Positions 40,477 through 49,463 of a stretch of 64,000 bases of DNA are shown here, piece after piece (position 1 is the stretch's first letter; every line of letters begins with the position of its first letter). Made by a program: the position numbers and the translations under genes. The stretch comes from Streptomyces misionensis (GTDB lineage Bacteria; Actinomycetota; Actinomycetes; Streptomycetales; Streptomycetaceae), in assembly GCF_900104815.1 (NCBI RefSeq), contig NZ_FNTD01000004.1, forward strand, positions 4,542,501-4,606,500, in the 5' to 3' direction. The notes under the pieces are model-generated. The model was not told the origin of the DNA. It searched no databases and saw only the letters and a list, made by a program, of their open reading frames with translations.

Positions 40477-42560
40477 CAGGCCTCCCCACGCCCGTCGTCC
40501 TCGGGATCGTCCGGGCCCTCCAGCGGGCGCCCGGCCAGCGCGGCGGCCGGCCAGTCCCGGGAGGCCCGCCACAGCAGCGCGCCCGCCGCGGGGCGCAGAT
40601 TGGACAGTTGCTCCAGCTCGAAGCGGAGCCGGTCGCACACCTTCGGATCGGGCAGCACCAGCGGATCGGTCAGCTCCCACACCGCGTGCAGCAGCCGCCG
40701 TACCCGCAGGTGCAGTACGGCGTCCGTGTCCCGCGGCACCGCGTACCCGGCGTCCGTGGTCCCGAGCGCGACCGCGGCCCGCCGGTTGCCGCGCCCGCTG
40801 AAGTCACGGCCCTCGGCGTCGTGTGCGTGGAAGTAGGGCGCGGACGCGATGAAGCGCAGGGTGCGCAGCCATGCCCGGGGGTCGGCGGTGGCGAAGTCGT
40901 CCCGCAGCCGGGCGACCGCCGACTCGGTGTTCCCGAGGGCGAGTTCGTGGTGCAGCCGGTACGGCGCCCGCTCCGGCTCGGTGTAGTGGTCGATCAGCGT
41001 CTCGTGCGCGCGGCGCCAGGACGCGTGGTCCGCGTCGCACAGGTGCAGCCGGAGCAGCAGCAGCGCCCGCACGAACGGATCGCCGACGAACTGGCCCGGC
41101 ACGACGGGCAGTCCCTCCTCGGCGAGCAGCGTCTGGAGCGCCCGGACGTCCGCGGGCCCGAAGGTGTCCGGCAGCAGCGCCGCGGCCAGGGCGCACGCCG
41201 AGTCGTGGTCGTGGGCGGCGGCCAGCACGGTCAGCTCCTCCAGGTACTCGGCCGGCACCAGCCGGTCCAGCAGCGCCTGGTGGGCGGGCAGCCCCCGCCG
41301 GTCCTCGGCCGGCCGGAACTCCGCGGTGAGCAGCTCGCCCAGCGAGGTCACCCCCGGCAGGTGCTGCGCGGCCGACTCGGCGAGCAGCACCACGCCCAGC
41401 GGGTTCCCGCCGGTCAGCCGGTGCGCGGCGGCCGGGAGGTGGGACGGCACGGCGGTGTCCGAGCACAGCGCGCCGACGATGTGCAGCGTGTCGTCGGCGC
41501 TCAGCGGGGACAGCGCGACCAGCAGGGCGCGCGAGGAGGGCGCCGAGTCCGGCGCCCACTCGGCACGCCGGGCGACCTCGGCCAGCTTCCGCCGCGTCGC
41601 GTTGGGCAGTTCCTCGCGCCCCTCGCCGCGCCGGGCGGTCACGAAGGCGACGCGGTCGCCGATGCCGTCGGCGCGGTCGCGCAGCACGGCCGCGGTCAGC
41701 TCGGGGCCCGGTGACGACTGGGCGTTGTCGAGCAGCACCAGGGGCCGGCCGAGGCGCTGCATCTTCGCCATGAACCCGGTGTACGCCTCGGTGAGGTCGG
41801 CGAGCAGGGCCCGCACCAGGTACCGCTCCGCGTGCTCGCGGGAGCCGCCGCCGTCCCGGAAGTGCTGGGACAGCAGGATCAGCCCGCGCTGGGAGCTGCC
41901 GCCCGCGTTCGGGTAGGACCGGTACCACTGGGACGCCTTCTGCTGCCGGTGGCCGGTGAACCCCTCGGCGACCGATTCCAGGGTGGCCTCGACGGCGCCC
42001 GTGACGAACGCGTTCCCGCCGGTGGCGGCCGCGACCACCTTCGCCGCGACCTTGGCCGCCCAGCGTCCGGCGAGCGAACCGAACCGTCCGCCCCGCTCGT
42101 TCAGCAGCAGGATGCGCTCGACCTCCCGGCGGATGCGTTCCGAGTCGGCGTCGCCCCAGCCGCCGGCGGCCACCGCGACCAGGCCCGACATCAGCCGCGG
42201 GAAGGCGATCCGCCCGGCGCCGGTCACCGGCTCGGCCAGCTGCTCGGCGATCACCAGCAGTGCCATGGCCGAGGCCGACCAGGACTCGGGGGACCGGCCC
42301 GCGGGCGGCTCCGCGAACTGGCGGGCCGAGCAGTCGATCAACGCCACCGGCGTGTGCCCCTGGTAGCTGTCCCGCAGCTCGCCCAGCACCGCGCTCTTGC
42401 CCAGCCCCCGGGCCCCGGTGAGCACCACGAAGGGCGGCTCTTCCGGGTGCTCCAGAGGGTGGGCGCGATGGTGACCGGGGGCCAGGCCCACCAGACGAGG
42501 CGCGAGGCCGGCCGGATCCGCGTCGAACAGGGCCCCCCGCCCGTGCAACCGTGTGTGCAC
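40476..42560 (-). CDS. P-loop ATPase of STAND/AAA type
   Basis: A 694-residue cytoplasmic protein. The Walker A motif is VLTGARGLGKS (residues about 46-56) and the Walker B-like segment is PLVLLDNAQS. A sensor-like VAFVTARRGEG follows, then a long helical C-terminal half without clear repeats. The chosen GTG follows GGGGGAG with good spacing; the longer upstream frame is the shadow of the condensation-domain gene. It is translationally coupled to the membrane-anchored binding protein, suggesting a signalling pair, one part outside and one inside the cell. Function unknown. Confidence 0.78.
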   Translation of the reverse strand: MHTRLHGRGALFDADPAGLAPRLVGLAPGHHRAHPLEHPEEPPFVVLTGARGLGKSAVLGELRDSYQGHTPVALIDCSARQFAEPPAGRSPESWSASAMALLVIAEQLAEPVTGAGRIAFPRLMSGLVAVAAGGWGDADSERIRREVERILLLNERGGRFGSLAGRWAAKVAAKVVAAATGGNAFVTGAVEATLESVAEGFTGHRQQKASQWYRSYPNAGGSSQRGLILLSQHFRDGGGSREHAERYLVRALLADLTEAYTGFMAKMQRLGRPLVLLDNAQSSPGPELTAAVLRDRADGIGDRVAFVTARRGEGREELPNATRRKLAEVARRAEWAPDSAPSSRALLVALSPLSADDTLHIVGALCSDTAVPSHLPAAAHRLTGGNPLGVVLLAESAAQHLPGVTSLGELLTAEFRPAEDRRGLPAHQALLDRLVPAEYLEELTVLAAAHDHDSACALAAALLPDTFGPADVRALQTLLAEEGLPVVPGQFVGDPFVRALLLLRLHLCDADHASWRRAHETLIDHYTEPERAPYRLHHELALGNTESAVARLRDDFATADPRAWLRTLRFIASAPYFHAHDAEGRDFSGRGNRRAAVALGTTDAGYAVPRDTDAVLHLRVRRLLHAVWELTDPLVLPDPKVCDRLRFELEQLSNLRPAAGALLWRASRDWPAAALAGRPLEGPDDPEDDGRGEA

Positions 42561-42646
42561 CGCATCTCCCCCTTCAACAACAGTGTAAAAAGGGGCAGTT
42601 GATCGACGCCAGGGCCAGAGTTGCCCGTTTGGGTAACGATGTGCGC

Positions 42647-44053
42647 TCACGACACCGCCGACAGGCGCCCATGGCCCGCCGAGGCGATGTGGTCCCGCAG
42701 CCGCTCTACGTAGAGCCGCATGTTCTTCGCCGCCACGTCGGTGTCCGGGTAGCGGCTGGCCACCCAGAGCCCCTCGTGCTGCCGGTTCACCCAGACGCAC
42801 ACCTGGTCGCCGTACGACACCCGCAGCAGGGCGTGCGCCCGCATCTCCCGCCACCGGTCGGCACCGGGCACCGACCGGGTGTCCACATAGGAGACGATCG
42901 AGTACAGGTCCGGCGAGGTCGGCCGGAAGTCCGCGCCGAGCAGCGCCAGCACCCGGGCCAGCGGCATCCGGGCCAGCGCCCGGTTGGCGCCCAGCTCCGC
43001 CCGTACGGCCCGCAGCGCGTCCGGCAGGCCCCGGGTGCGGCCGACCGGCACCTCGATCGGGGCGCCGCCCACGTACCAGCCCACCGAGTCGGTCCAGCGC
43101 GAGCGCACCCGGGTGTGGAAGGGCACCACCGTCCGGTACACCGACTGCCCGCCCAGTTCCTGCACGATCAGCGCGGTCGCCGCCAGCAGCCCGACCAGGG
43201 CCCCGCCGTACGGCCGGCAGTACGCCTCGAACGCGGCCGCCGCGTCCGCGTCCGCGAGCGGCTCGCACAGCATCGCCTGCCGGGGCAGCGGCCCGCCGGG
43301 CGTCAGGCCGAGGTCCACCGGGAAGCCGGGCAGGGTGCCGCCGCCGCGCCGGATGAACTCCCGCCAGCGCGCCACGATGTCGTGCCCGCCGTCGAGCCGG
43401 TCCGCGTCCGCCCGCTCGATCTCGCAGAAGTCCACGTAACTGGCGGCGGGGGTGCGGGGCTCCTCGGTGCGGCCGCCGCGGATGCCCGCGTACAGCTCGC
43501 TCACCTCGGCGGCGATCCGGGTCAGCGAGTAGGCGTCCACGTTGCTGTGGTCGAAGGCCATGTACACGCTGGTGGAGTCCTCGCGCACGACGGCCGTGTA
43601 GATGAGGTTCGGCCAGCGCAGGGCGTCCGCCACGGCGTCGAAGCGGTCCTGGAGGTGGCGCACGAGCCGGTCGGCGTCGGTGAACTCGCCGATGTCCGCC
43701 CTGCTCAGGGACACGTCGGCGGGATCGAGGGTGAACCGGCGCAGTTCCTCGCCCGCCCAGCGGAAACCGCTGCGCAGCGTCTCGTGCCGCAGTGTCCAGG
43801 AGCGCAGCGCCGCTTGCAGGGCGTCCAGGTCGACCGGGCCGGGCAGGTCGAACCCGGTGCCCAGCCAGGTCGGCACGAACAGGCCGTCCTCCCGTACGCA
43901 CTTGGCGGTCCGGATGTGCGACTCCTGGATGTAGGCCGGCGGCCGGGAGTCCTCCGGCAGCCGGGTCGCCGCCGCGACGGTGGCCGGGCTCAGTGTCCAC
44001 TCGATAAGCCGTCCCGGCCGTACTCCGCAGCGCTGGATGTCAGTGATTCGCAC
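42647..44053 (-). CDS. stand-alone condensation-domain (NRPS C/acyltransferase-like) protein
   Basis: A 468-residue protein with a single condensation fold. The core motif reads DHSNVDAYS (H169, D173), a variant of HHxxxDG in which only the catalytic second His is kept. VVPFHTRVRSRWTDSVGWYVGGAPIEVP is the usual late bridge segment. No adenylation or carrier-protein gene is adjacent, so it may be a free acyltransferase of PapA type. The GTG follows GGGAG; a TetR gene lies upstream in the same direction with a hairpin between. Product unknown. Confidence 0.82.
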   Translation of the reverse strand: MRITDIQRCGVRPGRLIEWTLSPATVAAATRLPEDSRPPAYIQESHIRTAKCVREDGLFVPTWLGTGFDLPGPVDLDALQAALRSWTLRHETLRSGFRWAGEELRRFTLDPADVSLSRADIGEFTDADRLVRHLQDRFDAVADALRWPNLIYTAVVREDSTSVYMAFDHSNVDAYSLTRIAAEVSELYAGIRGGRTEEPRTPAASYVDFCEIERADADRLDGGHDIVARWREFIRRGGGTLPGFPVDLGLTPGGPLPRQAMLCEPLADADAAAAFEAYCRPYGGALVGLLAATALIVQELGGQSVYRTVVPFHTRVRSRWTDSVGWYVGGAPIEVPVGRTRGLPDALRAVRAELGANRALARMPLARVLALLGADFRPTSPDLYSIVSYVDTRSVPGADRWREMRAHALLRVSYGDQVCVWVNRQHEGLWVASRYPDTDVAAKNMRLYVERLRDHIASAGHGRLSAVS

Positions 44054-44071
44054 GCGTCTCCCATCGCAGAA

Positions 44072-44099
44072 GGGGGCCCCTGCTGGATGTGGGGCCCCC
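44072..44099. terminator. GGGGGCCCC/GGGGCCCCC hairpin
   Basis: Nine-base complementary arms (44072-44080 and 44091-44099) with a 10-nt loop lie between the TetR stop and the condensation-domain GTG on the minus strand. It could end the tetR transcript or act in the leader of the next gene. Confidence 0.55.
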
Positions 44100-44229
44100 G
44101 TCAAGGCAATGACGGGGGACGCGCCCGGGACATGCCCGGTGGTGCCATTTCAGCGGAACGGGTGGCAGGGCGAACGGGGAAGTGATTAACCGACGGTGAC
44201 GGTCGTGGTGCCGCTTCCCGGTCCTCTTC

Positions 44230-44838
44230 TCAGTCCTCGGCGGTGTCCGCCGCGACCGCCCGCCAGATCCGCTCGGGCAGCAGCACCGCGGCCCGGTCCA
44301 GATCGACGTCGCCGACCCCCGACAGCCACCGGCGGGCCACCGCGACCACCGGCCCGAGGATCAGGGACTCGATCAACGGCGCTGGCAGCGGAGCCAGTTC
44401 GCCCCGCTCGACATACCCCTCGATCCACTGCCCGAGCGGCGAGATCCGCGCCTCCTGGGTGTCGCGCAGCCGCCGCCCGTCGGCCATGCCCCGCCGGTCC
44501 GCGGACGCGGAGTGCAGCAGCAGTGCCGCCGCCCGCTGCTCCTGTACGAAGTTCACATAGGCCCTGACCAGGGCCCGGATGCCGGTACGCGCCGTGCGGG
44601 TGTGCGCCACCGCGGCGGCCAGTTCGCCCAGCAGCCGCCCGAGCCACCGGTCCACCAGCGCGTTCACCAGGCCGTCGATGCTGCCGAAGTGGTGGTAGAG
44701 GCTGCCGAGGCTGACGCCGCTCGCCCGGGTGATCGCGGCAACCGTCAGCCCCTGTTCGCCCGTCTCCGCGTACACGCGCAGAGCGGTGTCCAGGAGCTGT
44801 TCGACGGTGGTCTCGCCACGCTGCTGCTTGGGGCTCAT
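44230..44838 (-). CDS. TetR-family transcriptional regulator
   Basis: A 202-residue regulator. The HTH (TTVEQLLDTALRVYAETGEQGLTVAAITRASGVSLGSLYHHFGSIDGLVNALV) is canonical and the C-terminal half is the helical ligand-binding domain. A 24-bp dyad directly over and before its start suggests autorepression. It probably controls the condensation-domain gene downstream and perhaps the divergent kinase gene. Ligand unknown. Confidence 0.92.
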   Translation of the reverse strand: MSPKQQRGETTVEQLLDTALRVYAETGEQGLTVAAITRASGVSLGSLYHHFGSIDGLVNALVDRWLGRLLGELAAAVAHTRTARTGIRALVRAYVNFVQEQRAAALLLHSASADRRGMADGRRLRDTQEARISPLGQWIEGYVERGELAPLPAPLIESLILGPVVAVARRWLSGVGDVDLDRAAVLLPERIWRAVAADTAED

Positions 44839-44840
44839 TG

Positions 44841-44864
44841 AAATGCTTTTCTAGAAGGATATTT
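44841..44864. promoter_or_regulatory. dyad AAAT-N4-TTCTAGAA-N4-ATTT
   Basis: A 24-bp two-fold symmetric, AT-rich element in otherwise GC-rich DNA, starting 3 bp before the TetR ATG and lying in the divergent tetR/kinase region. It is the probable TetR operator. Confidence 0.6.
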
Positions 44865-44940
44865 TGGTTTGCCGGGTGGGGACGCTCACACTGGTGTCTC
44901 GCACGGGTGTCCCATCCTCACATCCCGCAGGGGGAGACGG

Positions 44941-46938
44941 TTGAACGGGGAACACAACGGGGTCGAGCCGCTCGAAGCGGGCGACCCCCGGCGCATCGGG
45001 CCCGTCCCGCTGGTCGGACGGCTCGGTTCGGGCGGCATGGGACGGGTCTACCTCGGCGTGCACGAGGGCCGGTACGCCGCGGTCAAGCAGGTGCTGCCCT
45101 CCGTGGTCGGCGAGGACAAGGACTTCGTCCGCCGCTTCGGGCACGAGCTGGACAACCTCGCCCGGCTGCCCGCCGGCGCCACGGCCCGCCTGCTGGTCGG
45201 CGACCGGGACGCCCGGCCGCCGTGGTTCGCCACCGCGTACGTCCCCGGACTGACCCTCCGCGAGGCCGTCGAGGCGCACGGCGCAGCGCTGCCCGCGCCC
45301 TCGCTGTGGCTGCTGCTCGGACAGGCGGCGGCGGACCTGGCGGCGGTGCACGACCTGGAGATGGTGCACCGGGACGTCAAGCCGTCCAATGTGATGCTGA
45401 CCGTCGACGGCGTCACCCTGATCGACTTCGGTGTCGCCCGCGCGGCCGATCAGAGCCAGCTGACCCGGACCGGCGTGGTGGTCGGCACCCCGGCCTACAT
45501 GTCACCCGAACAGGCGTCGGGCGTGCGGCCGTTGACCAGTGCGGTGGACGTGTTCGCGCTGGGCTCGGTGGTGGCGTACGCGGGCAGCGGGCGCCCGCCG
45601 TTCGGCGACGAGTCCGGGCACGCGGTGCTGTACCGGATCGTGCACGAGCAGCCGGATCTGACGGAACTGCGGGCGGCCGACGCGGAGTTGGCCGAGGTGG
45701 TCGCGTCCTGCCTGGACAAGGACCCGGCGAACCGGCCCACGGCGGCGGAGCTGGTGGAACGGGCGGCGGGCCGGGCGCCGGCCGGTCCGCCCGCGGAGCC
45801 GCTGTGGCCCGCCCCGATCGCCGAGATCCTCGCGGCACGGGCGGAGTTCGCGGAACGGGTCCCGGAGGTGGTGCCGGAACCGGAGGAGGCGCGGGCCACG
45901 GGGGGCGGGCCGCGGACCACGGAGGGCGGACCGGGCGCCGGGGAGGGACCGGGCGCGGGGGAGGAGCCCGCGCGCCCGCCGGTGCGCGGCGGCGGGGACC
46001 GGGGGGAGAAGCCCGAACGGCGCCGCCGCACAAGGGTGCTGCTGACCCTCGTCCCGGTCGTGGTCGTCGTCGGCGCGGCCACACTGGTCGTCCAGCTGGC
46101 GCCGTACGTCACCGGGAACGGACCCCGCCACGACGGCGCCGCGGGCACCCCGGTCCCGTCCCTCGCCGCGACGTCCGGCCCCGCGTCGGGCAGCCCTTCC
46201 GGCAGCCCCTTCGGGAGCCCGAAGCCCGGCGGGAAGGGCTCGGCGTCCCCGGCGGACGCCAGGAAACCCGGCAAGGGCGACGGGACGGACGGCAAGGCGC
46301 CGGGCGACCCGGGCCCGGGCGGCGGGTCGGGCTCCGGGTCCGGCGGCGGCTCCGGTGCCTCGGGCGGGAGCGGGGGGAGCGGTGGAAGCGGTTCCGGCGG
46401 CTCGGGCGGTGGCGGCACCACCGGGGGATCGCACTCCGGGTCCGGGTCCGGTTCGGGGTCCGGGTCCGGTTCGGGGTCCGGGTCCGGCTCGGGCTCCGGG
46501 TCCGGTTCTGGCGGCGGCTCCACGGGCGGATCGACCACCACCGGCGGCGGTTCCACCGGCGGTTCCGGCGGCGGCACCGGCTCCGTCCACCTCCGGAACG
46601 CCGAGAACGGCAAGTGCCTCACCCAGGTCTACGGCGCCGTCGGCTTCGGCGGCTGCTCCGACTCCGCCGCCCGCTGGACCTTCCGCAGCGCGTCCGGCGG
46701 CACGGTGAAGATCGTCAACGTCTCCACGGGTGCCTGCCTCAGCTCCAGCATGAAGGGCCAGAACGCCGCCGTCGCCGACTGCGGCAGCATCAGCTCCGCC
46801 ATCCTGTGGCACACCGGCTCCGGCAACACCCTGAGCACGGCCTTCGACGGCGGCTGCCTCGCCCTCTCCTTCGGCGGCAACGTCTCCACCCAGACCTGCC
46901 GGCCGGGCACGGCCGCGCAGAACTGGGCGCGGACCTGA
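44941..46938 (+). CDS. receptor-like Ser/Thr protein kinase with extracellular ricin-type domain
   Basis: A 665-residue Hanks-type kinase. The kinase domain (about 20-275) has GSGGMGRVYLG, the invariant Lys in AAVKQV, HRDVKPSN (D145), DFGVARA and GTPAYMSPEQ. A Pro/Gly/Glu-rich juxtamembrane part leads to one helix (about 366-388), then a Ser/Gly repeat linker, then a C-terminal ricin-like beta-trefoil module (about 549-665: LRNAENGKCLTQV, GACLSSS, GGCLALSF, QNWART). The outer domain may bind sugars. The TTG start is chosen because GGGGGAGACGG precedes it and no other start lies near. Confidence 0.87.
   Translation: MNGEHNGVEPLEAGDPRRIGPVPLVGRLGSGGMGRVYLGVHEGRYAAVKQVLPSVVGEDKDFVRRFGHELDNLARLPAGATARLLVGDRDARPPWFATAYVPGLTLREAVEAHGAALPAPSLWLLLGQAAADLAAVHDLEMVHRDVKPSNVMLTVDGVTLIDFGVARAADQSQLTRTGVVVGTPAYMSPEQASGVRPLTSAVDVFALGSVVAYAGSGRPPFGDESGHAVLYRIVHEQPDLTELRAADAELAEVVASCLDKDPANRPTAAELVERAAGRAPAGPPAEPLWPAPIAEILAARAEFAERVPEVVPEPEEARATGGGPRTTEGGPGAGEGPGAGEEPARPPVRGGGDRGEKPERRRRTRVLLTLVPVVVVVGAATLVVQLAPYVTGNGPRHDGAAGTPVPSLAATSGPASGSPSGSPFGSPKPGGKGSASPADARKPGKGDGTDGKAPGDPGPGGGSGSGSGGGSGASGGSGGSGGSGSGGSGGGGTTGGSHSGSGSGSGSGSGSGSGSGSGSGSGSGGGSTGGSTTTGGGSTGGSGGGTGSVHLRNAENGKCLTQVYGAVGFGGCSDSAARWTFRSASGGTVKIVNVSTGACLSSSMKGQNAAVADCGSISSAILWHTGSGNTLSTAFDGGCLALSFGGNVSTQTCRPGTAAQNWART
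46438..46506 (+). repeat. GGTTCGGGGTCCGGGTCC tandem repeats (Gly-Ser linker)
   Basis: Near-perfect 18-bp units with a 6-bp sub-period encode a run of Gly-Ser pairs in the kinase's extracellular linker. Length variation by slippage would stay in frame for 6-bp steps. Confidence 0.8.
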
Positions 46939-47043
46939 CAGGCCCTCCCGGACACCGGCCGACGGCCGCCACCGGGCGCCCGGGAACGGCTCGGCCGGGC
47001 CCGGTGGCCGGGCCCGGGAGGCGGGTGGCCGATACTGGGACGC

Positions 47044-48495
47044 ATGGCTTACGACGATCTTCGCTCCCTGCTCCGGGCCCTGGAGCGCGAGGGAGACCTC
47101 AAGCGCATCAAGGCCGAGGTGGACCCCTACCTGGAAGTCGGGGAGATCGTCGACCGGGTGCAGAAGGCCGGCGGCCCGGCGCTGCTCTTCGAGAACGTCA
47201 AGGGCTCGGCGATGCCGCTGGCCATGAACGTCTTCGGCACCGACCGCCGGCTGCTGAAGGCGCTGGGCCTGAAGTCGTACGGCGAGATCTCCGAGAAGAT
47301 CGGCGGGCTGCTGCGGCCCGAGCTGCCGCACGGCTTCATCGGCGTCCGCGAGGCGTTCGGCAAGCTCGGCGCGATGGCGCACGTGCCGCCCCGGAAGGTC
47401 AAGGAAGCCCCGGTGCAGGAGGTCGTGCTGCGGGGCGACGACGTCGACCTCGACCGCCTCCCCGCCCTGTTCACCTGGCCCAAGGACGGCGGCTCCTTCT
47501 TCAACCTGGGCCTGACCCACACCAAGGACCCCGAGACCGGCGTCCGCAACCTGGGCCTTTACCGGCTCCAGCGCCACGACCGGCGCACCATCGGCATGCA
47601 CTGGCAGATCCACAAGGACAGCCGCAACCACTACCAGGTGGCCGCGCGCCGGGGCGAGCGCCTGCCGGTCGCCATCGCCTTCGGCTGTCCGCCGGCCGTC
47701 ACCTACGCCTCCACCGCCCCGCTCCCCGGCGACATCGACGAGTACCTGTTCGCCGGGTTCCTCGCGGGCAAGCGGATCGAGATGGTCGACTGCCAGACCG
47801 TGCCGCTCCAGGTCCCGGCCCAGGCCGAGGTCGTCCTGGAGGGCTGGCTGGAGCCGGGCGAGATGCTGCCCGAGGGCCCCTTCGGCGACCACACCGGCTT
47901 CTACACCCCGCAGGAACCCTTCCCCGCGCTGAAGATCGACTGTGTGACGATGCGCAGGCGCCCGCTGCTCCAGTCGATCGTGGTGGGCCGGCCGCCGACC
48001 GAGGACGGCCCCCTCGGCCGCGCCACGGAACGCTTCTTCCTGCCGCTGCTGAAGATCATCGTCCCGGACATCGTGGACTACCACCTGCCCGAGGCCGGCG
48101 GCTTCCACAACTGCGCGATCGTCTCGATCGACAAGAAGTACCCGAAGCACGCGCAGAAGGTGATGCACGCGATCTGGGGGGCGCACATGATGTCGCTCAC
48201 CAAGCTGATCGTGGTCGTGGACGCCGACTGCGACGTCCACGATCTGCACGAGGTCGCCTGGCGCGCCCTCGGCAACACCGACTACGCCCGTGACCTCACG
48301 GTCGTGGAAGGCCCCGTCGACCATCTCGACCACGCCTCCTACCAGCAGTTCTGGGGCGGCAAGGCCGGGATCGACGCCACGCGGAAGTGGCCGGAGGAGG
48401 GCTACACGCGCGACGGCGGGTGGCCGGACATGGTCCTGTCGGACCCGGATACGGCGGCCCTGGTGGACCGCCGCTGGAAGGAGTACGGCCTGTGA
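47044..48495 (+). CDS. mqnL: UbiD-family decarboxylase of the futalosine menaquinone pathway
   Basis: A 483-residue UbiD-like decarboxylase. Typical parts are DDLRSLLRALEREGDLKRI, ARRGERLPVAIAFGCPPA, EGPFGDHTGFYTP (E-F-G-D-H active region) and HAIWGAHMMSLTKLIVVVDADCDV. It uses prenylated FMN made by the UbiX-like MqnM to decarboxylate the prenylated naphthoate. A GATACT element ends 7 nt before the ATG, so a leaderless mRNA is likely. It overlaps mqnP by GTGA. The context with mqnP, mqnM and mqnE makes the pathway assignment strong. Confidence 0.93.
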   Translation: MAYDDLRSLLRALEREGDLKRIKAEVDPYLEVGEIVDRVQKAGGPALLFENVKGSAMPLAMNVFGTDRRLLKALGLKSYGEISEKIGGLLRPELPHGFIGVREAFGKLGAMAHVPPRKVKEAPVQEVVLRGDDVDLDRLPALFTWPKDGGSFFNLGLTHTKDPETGVRNLGLYRLQRHDRRTIGMHWQIHKDSRNHYQVAARRGERLPVAIAFGCPPAVTYASTAPLPGDIDEYLFAGFLAGKRIEMVDCQTVPLQVPAQAEVVLEGWLEPGEMLPEGPFGDHTGFYTPQEPFPALKIDCVTMRRRPLLQSIVVGRPPTEDGPLGRATERFFLPLLKIIVPDIVDYHLPEAGGFHNCAIVSIDKKYPKHAQKVMHAIWGAHMMSLTKLIVVVDADCDVHDLHEVAWRALGNTDYARDLTVVEGPVDHLDHASYQQFWGGKAGIDATRKWPEEGYTRDGGWPDMVLSDPDTAALVDRRWKEYGL

Positions 48496-49391
48496 GCACG
48501 GCCGCCGCCATGCCCCGGCCGGGGCGCACCAAGGCGTTCCTGCGCCTGGTGATGATCGAGCACTCGGTCTTCGCGCTGCCCTTCGCGTACATCGCCTCGC
48601 TGACGGCGATGTACGAGTGGGACGAGAACATCCACTGGGGCCGGCTGCTGCTGGTCACGGTGTGCATGGTCGGTCTGCGCACGTTCGCGATGGCCGTCAA
48701 CCGGATCATCGACCGCGAGATCGACGCCCGTAACCCGCGCACCGCCCACCGCGAGCTGGTGACGGGCGCGATGTCGGTGCGGCACGCCTGGACGGGCGCG
48801 CTGGTCGCCCTGGTGATCTTCCTGGGCGCGGCGGCGCTGCTGAACCCGCTGTGCCTGGCGCTGGCCCCGGTCGCGGTGATCCCGATGGTGGTCTACCCCT
48901 ACGGGAAGCGCTTCACCAACTTCCCGCAGGCCATCCTGGGGCTGGCGCAGGCCATGGGCCCGATCGGCGGCTGGCTCGCCATCTCCGGCACCTGGTCCTG
49001 GGACGCGGTGGTCCTCGGTCTCGCGGTCGGCATCTGGATCGGCGGCTTCGACCTGATCTACGCCTGCCAGGACGTGGAGACGGACCGCGCCATCGGCGTG
49101 AAGTCGGTTCCGGCCCGCTTCGGCATCCCGGCCGCGATCCGGGGCGCCCGCGTCTGCCACGCGATCACCACCGCGCTCTTCGTCTGGTACGCCCTCGCCA
49201 CCCACGCCGGCCCCTTCTTCTGGCTCGGCCTGGTGATCGTCGCCGGTGCGTTCCTCTACGAGCACTCCATCGTCCGCCCGAACGACCTCTCCCGCCTCAA
49301 CCGGGCGTTCTTCAGCGTCAACGGTTTCATCGGCATCGCCCTTTTCGTGTGTGCCCTGCTGGACCTGCTGGTCCGGGGGCTGACCGTCTGA
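48492..49391 (+). CDS. mqnP: UbiA-family prenyltransferase, menaquinone biosynthesis
   Basis: A 299-residue membrane prenyltransferase with eight to nine helices. The first Asp motif is NRIIDREID (N-x-x-x-D-x-x-x-D) and the second is YACQDVETDRAIGVKS; both bind Mg-diphosphate. YPYGKRFTNFPQAILGLAQA lies between. It attaches a polyprenyl chain to 1,4-dihydroxy-6-naphthoate. The GTG overlaps the mqnL stop. Confidence 0.93.
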   Translation: MSTAAAMPRPGRTKAFLRLVMIEHSVFALPFAYIASLTAMYEWDENIHWGRLLLVTVCMVGLRTFAMAVNRIIDREIDARNPRTAHRELVTGAMSVRHAWTGALVALVIFLGAAALLNPLCLALAPVAVIPMVVYPYGKRFTNFPQAILGLAQAMGPIGGWLAISGTWSWDAVVLGLAVGIWIGGFDLIYACQDVETDRAIGVKSVPARFGIPAAIRGARVCHAITTALFVWYALATHAGPFFWLGLVIVAGAFLYEHSIVRPNDLSRLNRAFFSVNGFIGIALFVCALLDLLVRGLTV

Positions 49392-49463
49392 GCCCGGGGG
49401 CGGGTCCCGGGTCTTGCCCCCACCCGGCCTGAGCCCGGGTGGGCGCGCCGGTACGCTCAAGGT

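Noticed and set aside
46438..46506. Non-coding satellite or CRISPR-like repeat
   Set aside because: The repeats are in frame and encode the Gly-Ser linker of the kinase.
44838..48293. 1151-codon plus-strand frame overlapping the kinase and mqnL genes
   Set aside because: A frame-shifted shadow of the kinase and UbiD-like genes, with Arg/Gly/Pro runs and no domains.
45502..48333. 943-codon minus-strand frame opposite the kinase and mqnL genes
   Set aside because: An antisense shadow with biased composition; both plus-strand genes are certain.
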